From: JBFJWU01 sp041623475 [NCBI: bacterium]
Lineage (GTDB): Bacteria; J088
Direction of reading: 5' to 3'
Assembly: GCA_041623475.1 (NCBI GenBank)
Contig: JBFJWU010000020.1
Span: 1-18,365, forward strand
Length of the DNA stretch: 18,365 nt
Both the position numbers and the translations under genes were made by a program. Below the pieces are notes generated by a model, which saw only the letters and a list, made by a program, of their open reading frames with translations, was not told the origin of the DNA and searched no databases. Shown one piece after another: positions 15,323-18,365 of this stretch. The stretch's first letter is position 1. Every line of letters starts with the position of its first letter.

Positions 15323-16210
15323 TCAGGCGAGCGGACCACTGGCAAGCATTGCCATCGAAATGCGTTCGCTTCTTCGTCCGTTGTCATTGTGGTAAAAGCG
15401 GACAGCACCCGTGAACTGGTCGCCACCGTCGGTCAGTTCAAGTTCGACATCCGCGACCTGTCCAGGGACAAACGGTTTGCGGAAATAGATTGTCAGGTCA
15501 CGAAAACGCAAGCGCCCGGCATCACCGCCATGTTGGCAAAACAGCAGGGCCAGGTAATCAAGCGCCTGGTCCATATAGACGACCGTGTTGACGTGGCGGT
15601 AGATGTCGGACCGGTCGATGTGAAAGACCAGTGGCCTGGTGCCTGAAATCAGACGGTTGTCGGATGGCAGCCGGTACTCGTCAATCGATCGCGCCAGCAG
15701 GTCCTCCGGCTGAACGGTGTGCTCGCGCAGGAAGCCGATGTCGTCAGGAATCAATTCAGGTGTGCGTTCGCCAGGCGGTGCGAATGGACGGGTCAGGGCC
15801 ATCCAGAACTCAGCGTGGCCGACCCGGGGCTGGGCATCATCATCGCGGTTGAACAGGTCGCAGGTCATGACCAGGTGGGCACGTTGCAAACGACCGTCCT
15901 GGGCCCGATCCGTTACCAGACGGAAGCGGTAATCCTGCCGCAGATTGGTGCGCAGCGAACAATGCTGCCCAAAGGTCTGGAATCGCAGGATGTGGTTAAT
16001 CGGCACGGTACCGTCGCCGCGTTTCGGATTGTATGGCCAATACTGGCTGAGGACCCGATAATTACCAGGACCGATTGTCGAAATCAGGTTGGATGCAACC
16101 AGTTCCGAATTCATATTGAGCATCTTCCACTCGACCGTACCGTCGGTCGTACCTTCCAGGAAGTCCAGGGAATCAGCCGCCAGGTCCATCTCTGCCTCGT
16201 CAGTAAACAT
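15323..16210 (-). CDS. Hotdog-fold protein, thioesterase-like, possibly double hotdog
   Basis: 295 residues. The C-terminal half contains a hotdog signature, HIDRSDIYRHVNTVVYMDQA (197-216). It corresponds to the D-x4-HVNN-x-x-Y motif of acyl-CoA/acyl-ACP thioesterases, here with HVNT, followed by LRFRDLTIYFRKPFVPGQVA, the usual central strands. The N-terminal half (about 25-140) is beta-rich and ends with a strand like VGHAEFWMAL, so the protein may be a tandem double hotdog with a degenerate first domain. It probably binds or hydrolyses an acyl thioester; the substrate is unknown. The ATG at 16210 is followed by an acidic N-terminus with no signal peptide. It is convergent with egtD (20-bp gap) and divergent from the zinc-ribbon operon, sharing a dyad-bearing region. 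Confidence 0.72.
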   Translation of the reverse strand: MFTDEAEMDLAADSLDFLEGTTDGTVEWKMLNMNSELVASNLISTIGPGNYRVLSQYWPYNPKRGDGTVPINHILRFQTFGQHCSLRTNLRQDYRFRLVTDRAQDGRLQRAHLVMTCDLFNRDDDAQPRVGHAEFWMALTRPFAPPGERTPELIPDDIGFLREHTVQPEDLLARSIDEYRLPSDNRLISGTRPLVFHIDRSDIYRHVNTVVYMDQALDYLALLFCQHGGDAGRLRFRDLTIYFRKPFVPGQVADVELELTDGGDQFTGAVRFYHNDNGRRSERISMAMLASGPLA

Positions 16211-16225
16211 GTTTAACGAATAAAA

Positions 16226-16231
16226 ATTCTA
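16226..16231 (-). promoter_or_regulatory. Candidate -10 element for the hotdog gene
   Basis: Minus-strand TAGAAT (16231-16226) in an A/T-rich stretch 15 nt before the ATG at 16210. No good -35 is seen; the expected -35/spacer region is occupied by the inverted repeat at 16238-16267, which could therefore act as an operator. Confidence 0.3.
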
Positions 16232-16237
16232 AACCTA

Positions 16238-16267
16238 GTGTACGGGACAGCGCAGGTCCCGTCACAC
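16238..16267. repeat. Inverted repeat (operator or hairpin) in a divergent promoter region
   Basis: A perfect 7-bp dyad ACGGGAC (16242-16248) / GTCCCGT (16256-16262) with a 7-nt centre. It extends outward to GTGT at 16238-16241 and ACAC at 16264-16267 with one bulged base, for 11 paired positions in all. It lies between two divergent genes, about 30 bp from each start. On the plus strand it would form a hairpin near the 5' end of the zinc-ribbon transcript. It argues against using GTG 16238 as a start. Confidence 0.5.
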
Positions 16268-16294
16268 GTGATCGCGACTGCTAAACTGTCCTCG

Positions 16295-16483
16295 ATGCAG
16301 CCGCCGCCTGACACAATTACCGATGACATGGTCTTTTGTCGGTACTGTAACCTGCCCCGCCGCGTAATCTGGGTGCATGGCCACGGACAATGCGAAGTCT
16401 GCCGAATCAATATTGACGAATGCTGCCGCGGCGAATCGTGCGACGTTTCCGAACCAGGTTCGGCAACCAGACTCGAATCATGA
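16295..16483 (+). CDS. Small Cys-rich zinc-ribbon protein
   Basis: 62 residues from the ATG at 16295. The core has two CxxC knuckles, FCRYC (Cys15, Cys18) and CEVC (Cys33, Cys36), with WVHGHGQC between them (His28, His30), then a third group DECCRGESC (Cys43, Cys44, Cys49). This looks like a zinc-binding ribbon with extra Cys ligands; no DNA-binding or enzymatic motif is visible and I do not know the family. In-frame GTG codons at 16238 and 16268 could extend it; the first lies in an inverted repeat. The reading frame is supported by its stop, which forms ATGA with the start of the next gene, a coupling typical of real operons. Short, but I think it is genuine. Confidence 0.65.
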   Translation: MQPPPDTITDDMVFCRYCNLPRRVIWVHGHGQCEVCRINIDECCRGESCDVSEPGSATRLES

Positions 16484-17568
16484 AGCAACGCCTGACCGTC
16501 GTCTTTCTACTGGGTATCCTTGGGATGTTCGCAAGCGGCGCGACACTGGCATTTTGCTACTGGATGTCACCAATCCGGGCTGTCGCCTGGCAACCACCAG
16601 CACCGCCGCAGTTGTCTGGCGTCCTGCAGCCCAACCGTATCCTGGCGACGGCCCGTAAATACCCGATCCATCCGCTGTCCGGGCCCGAAGATGTTGACCT
16701 GGGACCAGATGGCTGGATTTATGGCGCGACATTCGAAGGGCCCGTCGTTCGCATTCATCCCGATGCGGGGACACTGGAAACATTTATCGACACCGGCGGA
16801 CGACCGCTGGGCCTGCATTTTGATTTCGACGGCAACCTGATCATTGCCGACGCCCGCAAAGGCCTGTTGTCGGTCTCGCGCGAGGCCACATTGACGACCC
16901 TGGCAACAGAAACCGACGGGATTCCCTATGGCTTTACAGATGACCTGGAGATCGGTCCGGACGGGGTTATTTACTTTTCCGATGCCAGCAGCAAATGGAC
17001 GCTCGACAATTACCGCTATGAACTCCTGGAGGGCAAAGCCTGGGGTCGCTTAATCGCCTACTACCCGGACAGCGGTACGACCCGGACGTTGCTTTCCAAC
17101 CTGCATTTTGCAAACGGTGTCGCCATTGCGCCGGACGGTTCGTTTGTCCTGGTCAATGAAACCTGGCGCTACCGGATTCGCCGGTTCTGGTTGTCAGGCC
17201 CCAAAACAGGTACGGATGAGATCCTGATCGACAATCTCCCGGGGTTTCCTGACGGTGTCAGCCTCAGCCCACGGGGCACGTTCTGGGTCGCAATCGTGAC
17301 GCCCCGCAATCACAACATGGACATGCTGCACCCGTTTCCGGTCATGAAAACCGTCTTTGCCAAGCTGCCGGACCTCTGGCCCCAACCCGCACACTATGGA
17401 CTGGCACTGGAAATCCGTGCCGATGGGCAAATCGTGCGATCCCTGCATGACCCGGTTGGCGACGATTTTGCATTTGTGACGTCGCTCCAGGAGGAAACAA
17501 ACGGCGATCTTTATTTTGGGACGCTCCATGGCCCGGAAATCGGGCGACTGCCTGCCGGCTCGTGGTGA
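16480..17568 (+). CDS. Membrane-anchored strictosidine synthase/APMAP-like beta-propeller
   Basis: 362 residues. An N-terminal hydrophobic segment at about 6-28 acts as signal anchor (or uncleaved signal), so the domain is probably periplasmic. The rest is a six-bladed propeller of the SMP-30/strictosidine synthase-like group. Blade repeats include GPEDVDLGPDGWIYGA (68-83), GRPLGLHFDFDGNLIIADA (107-125), FTDDLEIGPDGVIYFSDASS (152-171), LHFANGVAIAPDGSFVLVNE (208-227) and LPGFPDGVSLSPRGTFWVAI. FSDASSKW and the following block are strikingly like animal APMAP and plant SSL proteins, which are reported to have esterase/lactonase-type activity; no strictosidine synthesis is implied. The start ATG shares ATGA with the zinc-ribbon stop and the end shares GTGA with sixA. 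Confidence 0.83.
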   Translation: MKQRLTVVFLLGILGMFASGATLAFCYWMSPIRAVAWQPPAPPQLSGVLQPNRILATARKYPIHPLSGPEDVDLGPDGWIYGATFEGPVVRIHPDAGTLETFIDTGGRPLGLHFDFDGNLIIADARKGLLSVSREATLTTLATETDGIPYGFTDDLEIGPDGVIYFSDASSKWTLDNYRYELLEGKAWGRLIAYYPDSGTTRTLLSNLHFANGVAIAPDGSFVLVNETWRYRIRRFWLSGPKTGTDEILIDNLPGFPDGVSLSPRGTFWVAIVTPRNHNMDMLHPFPVMKTVFAKLPDLWPQPAHYGLALEIRADGQIVRSLHDPVGDDFAFVTSLQEETNGDLYFGTLHGPEIGRLPAGSW

Positions 17569-18023
17569 AAACGCTGGTCCTGCTGCGACACGGGGATGCG
17601 GCCTTTGGTGGATCAGCCGATGTCGACCGACCCCTGACTGCCCGGGGCCGCGACGAGGCGGGAACGGCCGCCGCTCAACTGGCCCGCACTGTCCAGCCTG
17701 ACCTGATCCTGTCCAGTTCCGCCCGTCGGGCCCGCCAGACTGCCGAGATTATCTGTACTCAGCTAGGTGTCGGTGATGATTCAATACGCTTTATTGAGGC
17801 ACTTTATCTGGCGGGTGTCGACACCATTCGCCAGGTCGTCGAGTCGACCGCTGACCCCATCGATCAGTTGTTGCTGGTCGGCCACAACCCGGGCCTGAGC
17901 AACACGGCTTCCAGCTATTCCGGCGAGCGAATCAGCCTGGGTACCGCCGATGCCGCCATCATTCGTTTTCCTGTGGAACATTGGTCCATGGCGGCACCTG
18001 GCCTGGGCACACTGCTGGCCTGA
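17565..18023 (+). CDS. sixA: Phosphohistidine phosphatase SixA
   Basis: A 152-residue histidine-phosphatase (RHG) superfamily protein of SixA size. LVLLRHGDA gives catalytic His9 with Arg8. DRPLTARGRDEA (21-32) is the usual SixA second motif. ILSSSARRARQTAEII (48-63) binds phosphate, and VGHNPGLS carries the second His107. SixA removes phosphate from phosphohistidine, in E. coli from the nitrogen PTS proteins/HPt domains. I chose the GTG at 17565, which shares GTGA with the upstream stop; the adjacent GTG at 17562 is equally in frame. The TGA stop falls in the loop of a small hairpin at 18016-18029. The partner phosphoprotein is not in the window. Confidence 0.88.
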   Translation: MKTLVLLRHGDAAFGGSADVDRPLTARGRDEAGTAAAQLARTVQPDLILSSSARRARQTAEIICTQLGVGDDSIRFIEALYLAGVDTIRQVVESTADPIDQLLLVGHNPGLSNTASSYSGERISLGTADAAIIRFPVEHWSMAAPGLGTLLA

Positions 18024-18029
18024 AGGCCA
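18016..18029 (+). terminator. Small hairpin spanning the sixA stop codon
   Basis: TGGCC (18016-18020), loop TGAA, GGCCA (18025-18029). The sixA TGA lies in the loop. The stem is only 5 bp and no T-tract follows, so terminator function is doubtful. The remaining 100 bp to the convergent gene hold nothing I can identify. Confidence 0.2.
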
Positions 18030-18126
18030 ATTCGGAGCCTGCCGTTGCCGCACGCAAAATCCAATTGGAAAGATTCGCGCCTCTTGGACTTATGACGCCC
18101 GCCGGATAGACGGGGCACGACCTGGG

Positions 18127-18365
18127 TTATTTCAGGCGAAACTTGACCGGCATCCGTATCCGAACCGCCACCGCAGTTTTCCCCTGTCGCGCCGGTTCAA
18201 ATCCGACCTTGTAGATTGCGTCCAACGCGGCCTGGTTGAAATCCTGATTGCTGGATTCAACGACCACGGCATCCAGCACTTTGCCGTCCGAGCTGACCAA
18301 TACCTCAAGTACGACATCACCTTCGATTCCCGCCGTACGCAGCCCCGCGGGATAGACCGGGTCCG
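18127..18365 (-). CDS. TonB C-terminal domain protein (5'-truncated by window edge)
   Basis: The minus-strand frame is open from the window edge to TAA at 18129-18127, giving the last 78 residues of a protein. It reads DPVYPAGLRTAGIEGDVVLE..., then VLVSSDGKVLDAVVVESSNQ, DFNQAALDAIYKVGFEPARQ and a C-terminus RMPVKFRLK. These are the classic strands of the TonB C-terminal fold: YPxxxR/LxxGIEGxVxxxxxV, DGxVxxxxVxxSS, FxxAALxAxxxxxFxPAxxxG, PVxFxL. Such domains occur in TonB itself, which couples the proton-motive force to outer-membrane receptors, and in many periplasmic proteins of other function. Without the N-terminus, TonB proper cannot be distinguished from a TonB-C-bearing protein. It is convergent with sixA (103-bp gap). 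Confidence 0.85.
   Translation of the reverse strand, partial: DPVYPAGLRTAGIEGDVVLEVLVSSDGKVLDAVVVESSNQDFNQAALDAIYKVGFEPARQGKTAVAVRIRMPVKFRLK

Noticed and set aside
18132-18320. Minus-strand open frame of 62 codons near the window end
   Set aside because: Trp/Arg-rich and featureless. A different minus-strand frame, open to the window edge, encodes a clear TonB C-terminal domain.
1-18365. CRISPR arrays, tRNA/rRNA genes, insertion sequences, phage or defence genes
   Set aside because: I looked for regularly spaced repeats, transposase or integrase motifs and cloverleaf-like segments on both strands and found none.

Overview
The window is an 18.4 kb, gene-dense, GC-rich bacterial chromosome segment. 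Its gene content (NagZ, a clustered DAP/lysine set, RadC, SixA, EgtB/EgtD, a TonB C-terminal domain protein) and its short intergenic gaps point to a Gram-negative pseudomonadote, most likely a gammaproteobacterium. I cannot name a genus from sequence alone. There are no rRNA or tRNA genes, CRISPR arrays, transposases or phage genes. No gap between genes exceeds about 200 bp.

Layout: (1) 1-1514, plus strand: the 3' part of nagZ overlapping a HAD phosphatase, a plausible cell-wall recycling pair. (2) 1527-4112, minus strand: a HEAT-repeat protein downstream of an RNB-domain exoribonuclease of RNase II/R type. (3) 4293-10627, plus strand: a compact run lysA-dapF-dapA-dapB-folK-like-CPA2 antiporter-radC with 4-bp and 11-bp overlaps or gaps of at most about 34 bp. 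The first four genes cover four steps of the diaminopimelate/lysine pathway (DapA, DapB, DapF, LysA). The divergent region before lysA carries a T-N11-A dyad of the kind bound by LysR-type regulators. (4) 10680-12252, plus strand: two uncharacterised envelope proteins, one with a signal peptide and one with a single N-terminal membrane anchor. (5) 12239-12949, minus strand: a DUF547 protein, divergent from egtB-egtD (13066-15302), the oxygen-dependent sulfoxide synthase and histidine trimethyltransferase of ergothioneine biosynthesis. (6) 15323-16210, minus strand: a hotdog-fold (thioesterase-like) protein, divergent from a three-gene cascade (16295-18023). That cascade is a tiny Cys-rich zinc-ribbon protein, a membrane-anchored strictosidine synthase/APMAP-like beta-propeller, and a SixA phosphohistidine phosphatase, joined by ATGA and GTGA stop/start overlaps. 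(7) 18127-18365, minus strand: the C-terminal end of a TonB-domain protein that runs off the window.

Most of the window is recognisable core metabolism and cell-envelope physiology. The parts least explained by known biology are the zinc-ribbon/propeller/SixA cascade with its strong upstream dyad, the two-gene envelope module at 10.7-12.3 kb, and the linkage of DAP genes to a divergent FolK and a cation/proton antiporter. Non-ATG starts (TTG for dapA, egtB and egtD; GTG for dapF, sixA and probably others) are common and are mostly supported by Shine-Dalgarno sequences or stop/start overlaps.
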